The position numbers and the translations under genes were made by a program. Below are positions 47,996 through 60,351 of a stretch of DNA of 64,000 nucleotides, one piece after another; within the stretch, counting starts at the first letter, position 1; the number at the start of each line of letters is the position of its first letter. This stretch comes from Elmis aenea (lineage: Eukaryota > Arthropoda > Insecta > Coleoptera > Elmidae). A model generated the notes under the pieces. The model was not told the origin of the DNA. It saw only the letters and a program-made list of their open reading frames with translations, and did not search any database. The stretch lies in assembly GCA_947652605.1 (NCBI GenBank), contig OX393579.1:48180970-48244969 (forward strand), read 5' to 3'.

Positions 47996-48456
47996 AATTT
48001 GCATGAGTGAAGATTTGTCAAAAATTATAGATTATTTGCAATGCACGAGTTATGTTTTGTCAGAAAATTTCCTTCACCTAACCTACCTGTCAAGTTAAAT
48101 GTACGTTATGTCAAATTTTACAAGTACAGTCAGAGTGGTGCGTCAGGGGTGTGGTTTAATCTATATTAAAGTAACGCTACTGGTCGCCGAAATTCGTCAA
48201 AAAATTATCAAGGCCAAAATATTTAATTCCCTCTCCAAATTTATATGATATATGAAAATCTGTTGATTGCAAAAAGTATATTATCAGTGTATGATTATGT
48301 TTATTGGTCGTTTCTAGGAAATCTGAGTTTGTTATTGGTCGAAAACGCAAATTTGACAGTATGATTAACATCTGACAGGGGATTGTAAAATTATTACCGT
48401 GCAATAATGCTCTTATTGGTAGTCTCTACAAGATTTAAGATTAGTGATTGGTTGAA
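47996..48456 (+). repeat. Four-copy repeat N, copy 4
   Basis: It matches 24390-24860 (gcatgagtgaagatttgtca, ctactggtcgccgaaattcg, gaaaacgcaaatttgacag), with deletions around 48245 and at the right end. The outer part is missing. Confidence 0.7.
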
Positions 48457-49960
48457 ATTAAACAGGGAAGCTGTGTTCAGCGACATCTGCCAAACCCTGC
48501 GCTAACTGCTGGCTCAAGCTGGTTTACAGTTTCAACTATTCTTTTGTTTACTTGCGATTCGTCTATTTCCTAATATTTCTCGTTACTTAACTGCTTGATA
48601 AACGAAAATGTTCCTTTTTTTGTCCTAGGAGTACCGAGAAGGTTTAAAAACCACTTAGCCAGGAAACGGTTGAAACGAATCGCGCAAAGCGGGGGAAGCT
48701 CCCACAACCAAACCAAAAAATCGTAGCCTTCTCTGGAAGGTCTCATTAACGACAAGTTTTCGTGCAACACAGCTTGCGGCACAATTAATAACAAACACGA
48801 ACATAAATAATCATTACCAACAGCTTCACGCCTTCACGATATGCATTATTAAAACGTTATTAATATTTTTGTTCCATTAACTGAGTATCTAATGATTGCA
48901 CTTTACAAGTTTCCCAACAGCTTCGTTTACAGGATTAACTGTCGCGTGAAATTAATGTTTGTTTTAACGTTAATAATTTCGGCGTGTGTGATTCAATTTA
49001 ACAGAGTAGATTTGTAAATTAGTTTCGTTATTTCCCAGTGGTGTTAACCTTCAAAAGGTATGCGGTGCGGCCTTTTACCTCATTCAATAATAACCGAATT
49101 AGGTTCTGTGACAGTAAATGCTGTTTTAAAATTACCCGCTTCAGGACTGTTACGAGGTTATTATATTTGTACGACTTACTGGCAATTTCATTAACACAAC
49201 TTTCACTACTTTTTTCTGGAGCGAACGCGACAAAATTACTAAAATTGAACGAGTAAGAACTAACCAGTTTCGTTTGAAGTTTTTTATTAAGTATTTAATG
49301 CAGAGCCACTTAATAACATAAAAACAAAGAAGTTTGTTAAAAGCCTCGGAGGTGGTTAAAAGGGGAAAAAATAAAAATACTACACTGAAACTCGTTTAAA
49401 AGGTTTTCGCCCTCTAGATGAAGACGTTCGAAAGTTTAGGAGAAACTTCACACACTCTAGCGAACTTTTTTTTTTATTATTAAAAATCGCAAAATTACCT
49501 AACCAGCACAACTTTTACCTGATTTGTATGCAATATTATGACTGTTACGTGCATTAAATATGCGCCAGAATCTTTAAAGACGTGTAGAAAACACAAATTT
49601 AGTAATAGGTGCTACTTTAAACGTGCGGGATAAGTATTTACCAATTACACAGTTTCAACTTTTAGTCAATCTAGTGTAACATATGCAAAAGTACAAGTTA
49701 ATAAACGTTTAAACGCTATTTTTAAGGACGGCAAAACATTATTTTGAAAATTAATATAAAAACTCATATATTTCTTCTCCAAATGGTCCTAAATCAATTA
49801 TTTACTTATATAGTGTTATAAATACCTACTTCCTCATAAGGTGTTTGAGGAAACTTTTTAAAAATAAACAAAACAAAAAAACAAAAATCAGCATACACAA
49901 AATTGTTTGAAGACCAAACTAAAAAATAATAGGTTTGTTCCAGTAAGGCTATGTACGATC
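48457..49960. other. No gene recognised
   Basis: Intronic sequence. Nothing supported. Confidence 0.4.
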
Positions 49961-50045
49961 CAATGTACTATCAGGATTCTGCGCAGTATCAATATCGCGT
50001 TCCAACACTCTTATAGTTCACCGGACGGTTAGTCGGCTGTTCCAT
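49961..50045. repeat. Repeat shared with 52460-52535
   Basis: Both segments contain tcaggattctgcgcagtat, then aatatcgcgttc and gttcaccggacggt. In the 52.4-kb copy the minus strand is open and reads PVHELMERPSGELSETVIER, then DINTAQNPDSA, probably a fragment of a retroelement protein that I cannot name. Confidence 0.5.
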
Positions 50046-50078
50046 CTGTTATAAAATTAATACATGAACTAGTGTAAT

Positions 50079-50548
50079 TCATTTTGAAGTTTAGGAGGTG
50101 ACAACACGAAAACAACTGTCAATTCTACCCAATATGAACATAAACAAACCATGATAACCACCAAAATGAATCGTTTTATTTTAGAATATTTAATTGTTCA
50201 TGTTCACTCATTTTATTTTTTACACAAAAACTGTAGTTTTGCAGGGAAAGTTAAAGAATAAAAAAAGTGTCTAAATAAATCCAGCTTTCAAAGAAAATGC
50301 TTTAAATTGCAAAATTTAAATCTCCCAAAAAGTTATGATAAAAAGAAAACAACAGGGGTCGCACTTTTCAGCCCCGTGTGAAGGTGGGAGATGATTAAAA
50401 ATATTACTATGGGTAACTTTTTAATAAGTACAAAACATCTACAAAATAGGGGGACGTCTAAGAAAAACTTTTATATGAAAGACCCCCCCTTAATTTTCGA
50501 CAAGGAATTACCTCCCGAATTTTTTCGCAATATTTCAGAAACACCCTG
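50079..50548. mobile_element. Half copy of family A element
   Basis: It matches the right half of 2733-3782 (ctgtcaattctaccca, caccaaaatgaatcgtttta, ggggtcgcacttttcag) and ends AGAAACACCCTG followed by TA. The left arm is missing. Confidence 0.8.
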
Positions 50549-51045
50549 TACATTTTAAAAAGGCGCCTTTTGTATAGTAGACGTTTTTAAAACTTGGTTG
50601 TTCTCACGTATGCATCTAGTGCTATATTTTTCCAAAAAAAGTTCTACTGCCTTAAAAAGCGTCTGTTACTGTTTTCAACTCCCCGTTAACAAAATTGTGC
50701 ATGAATTAAAATTTATTTACTCCCTGTAAATTTGAAATATGCGTGAAGGTATTCAGTAGAATAAATTACGTTTGAAAAAATTCCATGCAGAAAAAAAATC
50801 AATATGCCCGCAAAACTTTTTCACACGGTGATGAAGTGCCAACTAAAGTACATAATCCAAATCCACTTTTTTGTTATCAGTTGACCCCAATGTATAGTGG
50901 GAATTAAAATATGCGACAACCAGTAGTTTCACCAAGAAACCAAAATAATTCAGAATCTTTTTGTCATTAAATTCTCACCGCCTGTCGTTATCGAACATAA
51001 AAGTCGTCAAATAATTTATATTGATTAAAAGATGCATACGTTTAA
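50549..51045. other. No gene recognised
   Basis: Intronic sequence. Nothing supported. Confidence 0.4.
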
Positions 51046-51542
51046 AGACTGTTTTATACTACACTATTTTTTCGTTTAAGAAAATCGTATACGATTTTTG
51101 ATACAAAAATTTCGTTCAAGAATTTAGCATGGAAAATATGAACCTCTTACACTGTACTATTTTTTGGTACGAAAATGTTCAATTTGATCACAACAGAAAG
51201 CGAATCATTTTCAAATTTAACGTATATTTAACACTTGTTCCATTCTACATATTTATTCCTACAAAATAAATTGTGAGGGACAACGGTAATAAGTAGTATT
51301 TAACATCGTTTGATTGTTTCAGTTAACCTAACCCACAAATGACATGCGGTCAGATACAGTTGCAGTAAAATACGCATGCGCCCATGCTAAAGAACACGCC
51401 CATTCTAAAATGGGACAGATATAGGACAGGTTCTAATTTCATACGAATTTTTCGTTCAAGATTTGTAATTTCTGATTGACACCGTACTAGAAAATCGTAT
51501 ACGATTTTCTTAAACGAAAAAATAGTGTAGTATAAAACAGAC
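51046..51542. mobile_element. MITE with CTGTTTTATACTACAC ends, next to TTAA
   Basis: A near-perfect inverted repeat of about 50 bp: CTGTTTTATACTACAC at 51049 and its complement ending 51540, both continuing into ttcgtttaagaaaatcgtat. TTAA lies just outside each end (51042-51045, 51543-51546). The termini resemble those of the 52948 element. Confidence 0.7.
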
Positions 51543-51546
51543 TTAA

Positions 51547-52943
51547 TAGTTACTCCTACTTGTAACAGCAGTTTTGATTGTGTTTTTGAAATGATTTGCG
51601 ACTTTAAATTAGTTTATTAATGTTGAAATTCTGTATTAAATACGTCGCTGTCGGCCTTGATACGACCCGTGTAACTGATATTGAAAATTGCTTACATACA
51701 ATACGTATTTTCTCGTTACAGTTCGTTTTGTGATGCATACAAACTTGGTTGCACTTTGTAAATCGACGATTTTGAAACGTTTCCAGACAGTTACTACCGG
51801 TTATTTATAAGCGATATGCTTTTAGCAGGTACGGATCGCAAATTAGGGACGAAATCGAGTGGGAAAAATGTCAGCTCCTCCATTTCTGGAAGGCGATCGT
51901 TAAGGGCACGGTTTTGTCGAGAGAAAAACCAGGTAACGTAGACTGCCTGTTTCGTTTCCAAAGCATTTCGATTTCACGTGGCACTGTCAAGAAGCACGCG
52001 AGTTCATTCAGATTAGTATCGTTAAACTCGGATTAATAACGCGAACCAACTTCATAATACGCTTATTTGTTTCCGAGTCTTCGCCGGAAATAGAAACACG
52101 AGAATAGATGCGTGGAAGTCACCACGTGACGTGACCATTGTCTCCGTTTCTTGCTTTTAACGTAAATGAGATGTTTTATTGCAATTGTGGCTTGTGCTTT
52201 GCACCGAGCATTCGCGTCTTAAGAGCCCAAAGTGGGTAAGAATGCCCGACGAAATAGTTAAAGTTGTGTGGTAGTTTCTTAGTAATATGATGAAATTCTT
52301 TTGTTTACAGTGAAACAACGCCAAATTATTTTAATTATGCCTGGTGACGCAAAGTTGCGTCCGGATATAACGGGCGATTAGCTCTTGGTAGCTATGCTAT
52401 GTAACATCATTGTTGTTACTATAGGTTTCTTCCAACAAGTCCACAGACCATGCGACGCACTGTCAGGATTCTGCGCAGTATTAATATCGCGTTCAATCAC
52501 AGTCTCCGACAGTTCACCGGACGGTCGTTCCATCAATTCATGTACCGGTTTGCCGACGATCAAAACAGTCCATGAACGAAGGGACAAACTCTTGCTGGGA
52601 TTTTACACGCATGCGCTGTTCATAACTAACGTGAGCTCTGGTAGCTATGCATCGCCCTCCCAATCCCATTTAGTACTGGATTCTTAAGGTGTTTACCCTT
52701 GCGATGCGCTCATTTCTATGAACCCAATAGACACAAATGTCATTTACAGTTGGGCCAGTCGTAAAAGCGTTCCAACAAAGGCTAATAGGGGAAAGTACCC
52801 ATGAATGGGACAGTCCTTGGATGGGACATTCTTAATAAACTATAGTTAAACACAAATCTTTATGTACGTGCATAGATGGTAAATCGCGTACTTAATGTAC
52901 AACCACATTTCGAAGTTCTCATGTTGTATACAACACGATTGTA
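51547..52943. other. No gene recognised; retroelement-like fragment at 52378-52587
   Basis: The only suggestive frame is minus 52378-52587 (see the repeat at 49961). A segment near 52800 has two gggaca words typical of the transposon termini at 54.4 kb. The rest is unremarkable. Confidence 0.4.
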
Positions 52944-52947
52944 TTAA

Positions 52948-53164
52948 AGCTGTATTACACTACACAATTTCTTGTACAATTTGCTGTCAAAAAATTTTAT
53001 ACTAGATTGTACAGCTGTTGCCAAGTTACAATGTCGTAAATTGACATACGCGAAGTGTCAGTTTACGACCTAAGACGTGTTGTAACTTGGCAACAGCTGT
53101 ACAATCTAGTATAAAAATTTTTGACAGCAAATTGTACAAGAAATTGTGTAGTGTAATACAGCCA
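52948..53164. mobile_element. Short palindromic MITE with CTGTATTACACTACAC ends, next to TTAA
   Basis: About 85-bp inverted arms (ctgtattacactacacaatt outward; ttgccaagttacaa inward) around a short centre near 53036-53065. TTAA at 52944-52947 and 53165-53168. Terminal words match the 51046 element at most positions. No coding capacity. Confidence 0.75.
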
Positions 53165-53168
53165 TTAA

Positions 53169-54404
53169 TTTTTCTGTCGACTTCCCTCCCATCCCTAATG
53201 CAAGTGAAGAAAAAGGTGCCTTATTCAGTTGTAGTAATTTGCTCTAATTATAATCTTTTGTACTCGCTTTTTTAAAGCAAGTATTCACTGCGAACTAGTG
53301 ACATTTATTCAGTGTTTCGGAGTCATGTATGTGTAATATAATAACATGTTCTCGACAACTTTTCATCTAAAATTCGTTTATGATAATGGGTCTTGAAGAT
53401 ATCATTAAAAAATTAACGAACACATGAACACCACATTCGTTATAAAGATTATTTTTATGCACGAAATTCGCAGAAATCTTCCAACTCGGGTTTTATTTAA
53501 ATTAGCGTATTAAGTCGACGTGCTCTGATATCTCAACTCTAAAACTCTTTCTAACGGTTAATAGTGCATACAAATTGCTAAAATCGCGTCGAAAAAACTT
53601 GTTTTAGGGATTAATTAGGTTGCCATATTAAGTGACATGATTTTGACATTTCCATTTGGATTTGCATTGTTAATTTTCTGGGCGCCCGTGTCTGGCCTAT
53701 CCGTCTACGTATTTCCGTTAAACATTCAATCCGAATTTTCGTCAGCACGCGCCTTATTGCTGTTTACTTTAATTGCAACATATTTCTCGTTGTCGTCAGC
53801 AATCTTCGAGCGTAAACACAAAAACGATTGTTCGCCGAGATTACAATAAATTTCGCAATGGAAATTTGCGACGAAATAACGCGGTTTTGTTTGGAATTCG
53901 CGAGTATCGCGCGTTTTAAAAACTTATTCGGATGAATTGTTGTATGCAATCCGGTACGTTTGTTCGACTCCGCGCAATTGATAGTTGACTTGGGCGTATC
54001 CACACACTTCAGTGCGAATACCGAGAGTTTTTCTACGTGTCGGCAATGCAAATGAATTTGATGTGGCTATGGCTTTCGTAACGGCGACTAGATGTTTATT
54101 GTATTAAGCTGTGAAACACTCGTATTATTGTGTACATTCTTCTGATATAATGTGTTATTGAAACATTATTTCGAGATCGTTGATTATTTTTTCAAACAAT
54201 TAAGTAGAAGGTCTATAAAACATACGGTAAAGACGCCATGCTATACCGAGTTGGGCAAAAGTTTAGGACGGTGTGTGTAATTGTTTCCGTACATAAAAAT
54301 CTGATCAAGTTATTTTTTGAGCAAAAAATTAGATCAAAGTTTTTTATATGTAAAATTCAATGATGTTTGAATTATTTATTTAAGTGATTGATTGGAATGT
54401 AATG
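53169..54404. other. No gene recognised
   Basis: Intronic sequence. Nothing supported. Confidence 0.4.
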
Positions 54405-54520
54405 AAGAAAAACGTGGGACAGAATGGGGTATTTAACGTTTTAGGTTTTATATTTTATATCAAATAAAGCAATATTTTCGTTTTTGTGATATCAATTCCT
54501 TATTATTATTATTTCCGCGG

Positions 54521-55300
54521 AGGTGGTTCCCTTTCGGGTTCCTGTACTGCGACCTATTGGTCTATTGTATCCTCTGGTGATTACCCCTTAAAGAAATCCT
54601 GTGTTTTTGAAAAACTCCAGGATTTCTCTTTAGGGTATTTTTTTAACTCATCTTGGTTGGCTTTTACCATCCCTAGAAGTCTACACTGGCATATCGATGG
54701 TGAAGAATGGAAACCATCTGTCTTGTAGAAGTGTTTGCTAAGCCCACAGTGTCGTGTGATGAGTCCTGTGGCTGCTGTGGTGTCTTCTCTGCTCATCCTG
54801 AGCATTTCTTCCATATTTTCTTTAGATACCTTTGACAGGATAGCCTTAGAATGGGCTTGTCCTGCTACTTTCTTCCAATGAGCATTGTTCCTTATTAATA
54901 TGTCATTAAGACACCGCTTGGCTGTTCCATAGGATGTACCAACTGCGGGTGCTGGTTCGAAGAAAGGTGTCTCGCTGCCAATTTTGGCTAGGCGATCTGC
55001 CTTCTCGTTCCCTGGTATATTAGTGTGCCCTGGGCACCATACCAGTTGAACATTATTCCTGCTTCCTAGCATGTTAAGTGCCCGGATGCAGTTCAGAACT
55101 AGTCCTAAGTTTACTTCAGACGAGCCAAGAGCTTTTAACGCTGTTTGTCTGTCAGACACTGAAGATTCTTTTATTATTAAAGTCTCTTTCTCTTAGTGTT
55201 TTTGCACAAGTGTATAGCGTACACCTCGGCTTGAAATATGGTTGCACACTGTCCAAGGCTTAAAAAACCTTCTTCAGAATAATCTTGACAATATAGATAC
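54521..55300 (-). mobile_element. 5'-truncated non-LTR retrotransposon with RNase H domain
   Basis: Its 3' end on the minus strand runs into an (AAT)n-like tail at 54492-54520. The internal protein has RNase H followed by a C-terminal tail. The 3' part shares ccctttcgggttcctgtact with the copy at 12765-13085. It is inserted in the DNA transposon fragment at 54405-55480. Confidence 0.75.
54581..55290 (-). pseudogene. RNase H and C-terminal tail of a non-LTR polyprotein
   Basis: The minus strand reads EEGFLSLGQCATIFQAEVYA (catalytic Glu in QAEVYA), then after a frame change SVSDRQTALKAL (catalytic Asp), LVWCPGHTNIPGNEKADRLA (His and Asp of the last motif), then RNNAHWKK and GLITRHCGLSKHFY, ending CQCRLLGM. 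This order fits the RNase H-bearing I/LOA-like non-LTR groups. The zinc-knuckle segment after KHFY is damaged. It is cut at the 5' side, so the reverse transcriptase is missing. Confidence 0.85.
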
Positions 55301-55904
55301 CTAGGCGTTCATCTTTTTTTTATCAGTTTCTGTTCTGTTACCAAATGATGAAGTTATGGAACGATTTGCGGGATTAGTTCTACAGGTGTTGCCAACTTTG
55401 GTGGGTGCTTTTTTGGTAGGCATACACACGGGACTTAACGGCCTAGTGACCCGTTTTGCCCCACCCCGTTCTGCCACACAGTTTTAATCTTAGTTTATAC
55501 AGTCGTGGTGGAAGAATTCTGACATGAAACTCAAATGGAAAAGACGGACTTAAAATTCAATTAAACACTCTAATATCACAGTATTCTAATAGATTATCTA
55601 AATGTAGCTCAGTTTTATTTACATGCAATTTTAGACGTATCAAGTATTGTAAAATCGCCAAAAAAATACCTATAACAGAATACACAAATATTTGAGGAAT
55701 GGCGATTGATTGTTTTACAGTAGTAGATCACCCTGCATCAACATAGTTCTAAGTAGTTCCCAAAAATTGCGCCACTTCCGGGCAAGATAAAGACTGTATG
55801 CCTAAATGGGTTTGGTTAAAAACCACTTAGCTTATTATCTGTAAAGAATCTCTAGGTAGAAAAACTAAACCGGGTTCGAGAATCCCGTCTCTAATCTTAG
55901 GCCT

Positions 55905-56165
55905 CTCTACCGTTAGGTGTGAGACTATTGTTTCTGGACTCTGTACATCTCTCTCTCCATCTCTTTGCATTCTTATTCAGCTCTTTTACCTTGACTCGAT
56001 CCCTCTGTTCGTGGCACCTTCTTCCTCCTCCTCATTCCAGGTTTTCTTTGGTCTTTTCTTTTGGATTTGTCCACCAGTTCGCGCTTCATAGGATTTCCTG
56101 GGCATCCTATATTCTCCCATTCGATGCAAATGACGTAGCTATCTTAGTTGTGCCTCCTGAAGGAA
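55905..56165 (-). pseudogene. C-terminal fragment of a non-LTR reverse transcriptase (family 2)
   Basis: The minus strand reads QLR-stop-LRHLHRMGEYRMPRKS, then QKKRPKKTWNEEEEE and further on LNKNAKRWRERC, which follows the RWLGHLxRM...RPRKTW...W pattern at the end of RTE-like endonuclease-reverse transcriptases. Trp to stop and frame changes show decay. Confidence 0.6.
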
Positions 56166-56169
56166 TTTT

Positions 56170-57902
56170 TGAATTTAAATAATTTAGAAAACCATTGAAA
56201 AAGACGTGGGTATCTCGATACTGGTCTAGTTTTTGTACAATAGAGATTCCTCAAAGGATATAAGATAAATGATTTTTAACTAAACTTGTTTATATTACAT
56301 ATAATATTTTCTAGCTCTACCGAAACTTCTAAAATTTACTTCATATTGGTAAAATACATATTAAACATAGTGTTAAAAATGCAAACATGATGTATCTAGT
56401 GATTTATAAAAAAAAAAGAATTAACAAGAATTCGACGTAAATCAGAAAAATTGTGTGATGTTTTCTGACTTCTGGGGACAGTTTCCAAGCAGAATTATTA
56501 CCGAAAGTTGGGAAGAATTTATTAGTTTTGTGTACTTTTTTCTGTTTCAAATTATTGCTGTCTTGTTTTTATTTGATACTTGATAAATAACAGATGTTCG
56601 CATATTGCATTTTTAATATTACTTCTGTAAAACTTTGTCGTATTTTTTGTCCTTACTCCAAGAGGAACGGATTATGCATCGACGTCTAAATAAGTCTCAA
56701 AGTCCCATCAAGAAATCGAAGACAACTTCGTATACTTGACATCATTAGAGCCAACAAATTTCTTTTTACGTTTTGGAGAAAATTGTGCCGTCAAACTTTT
56801 ATCTGAAGAATTATATGTTAAACTACCATTTAAGGTCGTTCCATATTTTTGCCCAACCCAGCGTTCGTAAAGACTTTTCCCAATTTGATTGATTTGTTAA
56901 CGTCAGCATCGGACGAGCCTGCGATAGTGTTTATACAATTTTCTATTCAATAGTTAACATATCGACGAATATCTTAAGATCTGTAATGAGATTATATTCG
57001 GTGAAATTTGTTGGTTTCGTACAAATACGGGCAAATTTTATTTTGTTTAAATTGCACATCTTTTAAAGCGTACATTTTAATTTATTTTCAGCGCATTTGC
57101 TGTTATTTGCCATTAATAATATCTGTAATCGACACATGGTAAACAGTTCTTTTATTCCCGTATATATCGATATGAACTTCTAATTAATGTAATTCCTTTT
57201 ACTTTGTGCTCTGAGCTAGAATACTCGCATAACTTGTTTTGTCGCATGTGCACGTTTTGCACGTGGTTTGCCATCTGATTTTAGTCCCCCCGTAAGTCTC
57301 GCAGGACGTTAAAATAGAATCCGCTGTAAGGATTCTTCGTTAATACGCACAAATTGAGATTCGCCCACCGCGACGTCGTCCCTCAAAGCTAACAATCGAT
57401 TATTTTGTAGAGAGTAAGTTTTATATTTCTGCGACAAACTATGTTAATCCGTCAACAACCAATGAGTCAGTCGGTGATTCGATCGATAAGCTGTACGTAC
57501 GTTTGTTATCTTGAGATTTTGAGTCTGATAATGGACGCCCGCGAGGACGGTTTATGACAAAAAGCTATCGAAAGCGCGCAAAGTTGCTTAAACACGCAAC
57601 GTAAATTATGCATTTATTTACAACGTCATTTGTAACAGAAACGTGTAGTTTTCCGACCACGATTCGTCTATTTTTAGCGAGAAAGAGCCAAACGTGTGCT
57701 AACCTTTTAACGACCGCCACAAATAAAAAATTTAATTCACATAACTGGATTTCGTACGCGTCGTCCAAATATCATTACTAACGTTGATTTATTTGTTAGG
57801 AGTTCTATGTTGCTACGGTTGCTGATCGTTAACATCATGAAATGTTCTAAATTTTTTCTTGAACAGTTAACCAAAGGAGATTTTTGTGAAATTTGCAATA
57901 TA
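56170..57902. other. No gene recognised
   Basis: AT-rich intronic sequence. Nothing supported. Confidence 0.4.
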
Positions 57903-59413
57903 CAGGGTGTCCCAGATTACATTTCCAGCATGGGGATCTCGCTTATTATAAGAGATACAGATTTGTTTAAATTAGATGAATTATTCCTTAGTATTAGAGG
58001 AGCTACAAATAATTTTTAAAAGTACAAAATTTCTCGTGCTTCAGATGTTATAGCAAAAAATATGAAAATGTCCAATTTCTTTTTTCTCTCATAACTTTTT
58101 TGTCGTAATCATTAGAACAATTTTATTTGTACTTTCTTAAGGCACTTTTTAATGGAGAATGTAACTGTTATTTTAGATTATTTTTAACACCTACCATTTT
58201 CGAGATATTACCCCTAACTTCATTTTTTCTTATGGCCCGCGAAGTTGGCTATGGAATAGTTAAATGTGCTTTTTTTTTCTCTTTACAATGAGATATTACT
58301 TGCTACATTTATTTTTATAAATAAGTCACAAAATCAAGAAAAATCGTATTTTACCCAACACTTATCAAGTTATCTATGAAAATAAAAACAAAAAACAACT
58401 AATTAAGTGTCAAATAACAGTTACTATTTGTCTGCGGTATCATTTATGAGAATTTAATAGTATTGTTGTGTAATTTGAGAGTCTTTGTAGTAATTGTTAT
58501 AATGATAGCAACATTTAAAAATGGCAATTAATTTGACGTGTTGAGATGCTACATTCTTTGCCATAAAAACTGTGAAGAAGCTGAGCGAATATAATTAGAG
58601 CTAAATCCCGAGAAAAGGCAACGAAGGATGCGTAATTATAAAAATTTGGAAATAAATTTAAAAGTATATGTTTTTTTCGACAAACCAACCAAAAATCCAA
58701 AACAAATCAATAATTAATAAGAATTATTTATTTTACACAGTTTCTATTGTAAATAATGTGGCATTTCAACATATACAATTTTTAATTAGTTGTAAATGTG
58801 CTCATAATTATATGATAACAAATTTGCTACAAAGACTATCGAATTATACAACAATACTATAAAATTTAATAAATGATACCGCAGACAAATGGTAACTGTC
58901 ATTTGACACATAATTAGTTGTTTTTTGTTTTTATTATTATAGATAGCTTGATAAGTGATAGGTAAAATACGATTTTTCTTGATTTTGTGACTTATTTATA
59001 AAAATAAATGTAGCAAGTAATATCTCATTGTAAAGAGGAAAAAAAAGCACATTCAACTATTCCATAGCCAACTTCGCGGGCCATAAGAAATAATGAAGTT
59101 AGGGGTAATATCTCGAAAATGGTAGGTGTTAAAAATAATCTAAAATAACAGTTACATTCTCCATTAAAAAGTGCCTTAAGAAAGTACAAATAAAATTGTT
59201 CTAATGATTACGACAAAAAAGTTATGAGAGAAAAAAGAAATTGGACATTTTCATATTTTTTGCTATAACATCTGAAGTACGAGGAATTTTGTACTTTTAA
59301 AAATTTATTGTGCCTCCTCTCATACCAAGGAACAATTCATCTAATTTAAGCAAACCTGTATCTCTTATAATAAGCGAGATCCCCATGCTGAAAATGTAAT
59401 CTGGGACACGCTG
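57903..59413. mobile_element. Family B palindromic element (1.5 kb)
   Basis: It begins CAGGGTGTCCCAGATTACAT and ends with the complement (one mismatch), flanked by TATA on both sides. The arms 57903-58450 and 58870-59413 are complementary; a ~420-bp unique loop lies between. No helix-turn-helix exon was recognised in the loop. A right-end fragment lies at 10009-10212. Confidence 0.88.
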
Positions 59414-59504
59414 TATATACATTATTTATCACAGAAATGCACACTAACTTGGTCACCTTAAATCTAATTTGGCCATACTTTTGCCTTCTATTTATTTCTC
59501 TTCT

Positions 59505-59800
59505 TCTTCTTCTTCTTCTTAATCGGTTCCTCTTGTACCTTTCGGTGTCAAATATGCTTTTCTATTTCTGTGTTATGTTCCTCCACTCCTTCCTATCTTT
59601 AGCTAATTGTGGCACATCTCTCCAGCTGGCTCCTTTTTCTTCTAGTCTCTGCCTCACTTCTTTTTCCCATTTTATTCTTGGTCTTCATCTATTTCTTTTT
59701 CTCTCCATCTTCATTTTCCATTCTATTTTCGCGTATCTACTTTCTGGCATGCGTAGTAGATGTCCAAGCCATCTTAATTGATTCGTCTCTATCTTTTTCT
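59505..59800 (-). pseudogene. C-terminal end of an RTE-like non-LTR reverse transcriptase
   Basis: The minus strand reads NQLRWLGHLLRMPESRYAKI, then a stop in R-stop-RPRIKWEKEV, then RLEEKGASWRDVPQLAKDRK, EWRNITQK and a stop, followed by a (GAA)n tail. The RWLGH.LRM...RPR..W...W......DR..WR pattern is typical of this C-terminal domain. The tail recurs at 18345-18400. Truncated at the 5' side. Confidence 0.8.
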
Positions 59801-60110
59801 TAATATCTGTTACTCCTAGGTACTTCTATTTATTTCTCCGTGTAAGTAAAAATAACCAAAGTACCTATAAACATTTGATGACTATTTCGTGAATTGGTAA
59901 AACAAACAACAAAGCTGTACTGAATATGTCGAATCAGTAGCCGATGCTGCCATGCATTCAAATGCTTAAACGGATTTGTAATGTATTGGATTGAAGGTTG
60001 AAAAAAGTTGTCATGTGCCTAAGTACTGTATTTTTTATAATCAAAGAAAGGATTTTTTTCGGTACGGTATTGGCTTTAATAAATTCGTTTGCTTGGAATT
60101 CGTAAATGTA

Positions 60111-60300
60111 CAGGGTGGTCCAGATTCGATGGGATTGCATGGGTGTTTCGCTTAATATTCAAGATGGAGAAACGGTTAGCTTACCAAAAATGTGCAGTTT
60201 TTTGAGGCAAATTTGGAACTGTTTTCAAAAATGTTTTATCATTTCCGGTTTTTGAGTTATTAGGAAATTATTTTTTTTTCATATTTATAATGCGTCAAAT
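60111..60300 (+). mobile_element. Family F left-end fragment
   Basis: It begins CAGGGTGGTCCAGATTCGAT after TA. The partner fragment is 24918-25113. It runs into family E within 60 bp. Confidence 0.7.
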
Positions 60301-60351
60301 CTATAAAAAAAAAAACTTAAATAGATAAAATTATTGGTTTGAAAAGATGTA

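Larger units (their letters stand above)
54405..55480 (-). mobile_element. DNA transposon fragment (same family as 6985-7700), split by a non-LTR insertion
   Basis: The left part 54405-54500 matches 6985-7080 and the right part 55305-55480 matches 7590-7690 and continues to an end reading cccacccc-gttctgcc-acac. The left end gggacagaatgggg is complementary to it, suggesting inverted termini. The right part encodes MPTKKAPTKVGNTCRTNPAN on the minus strand. Confidence 0.5.

Noticed and set aside
55876..55896. tRNA T-arm-like phrase gggttcgagaatccc
   Set aside because: The loop is too long and no acceptor, D or anticodon arm was found at suitable distances.
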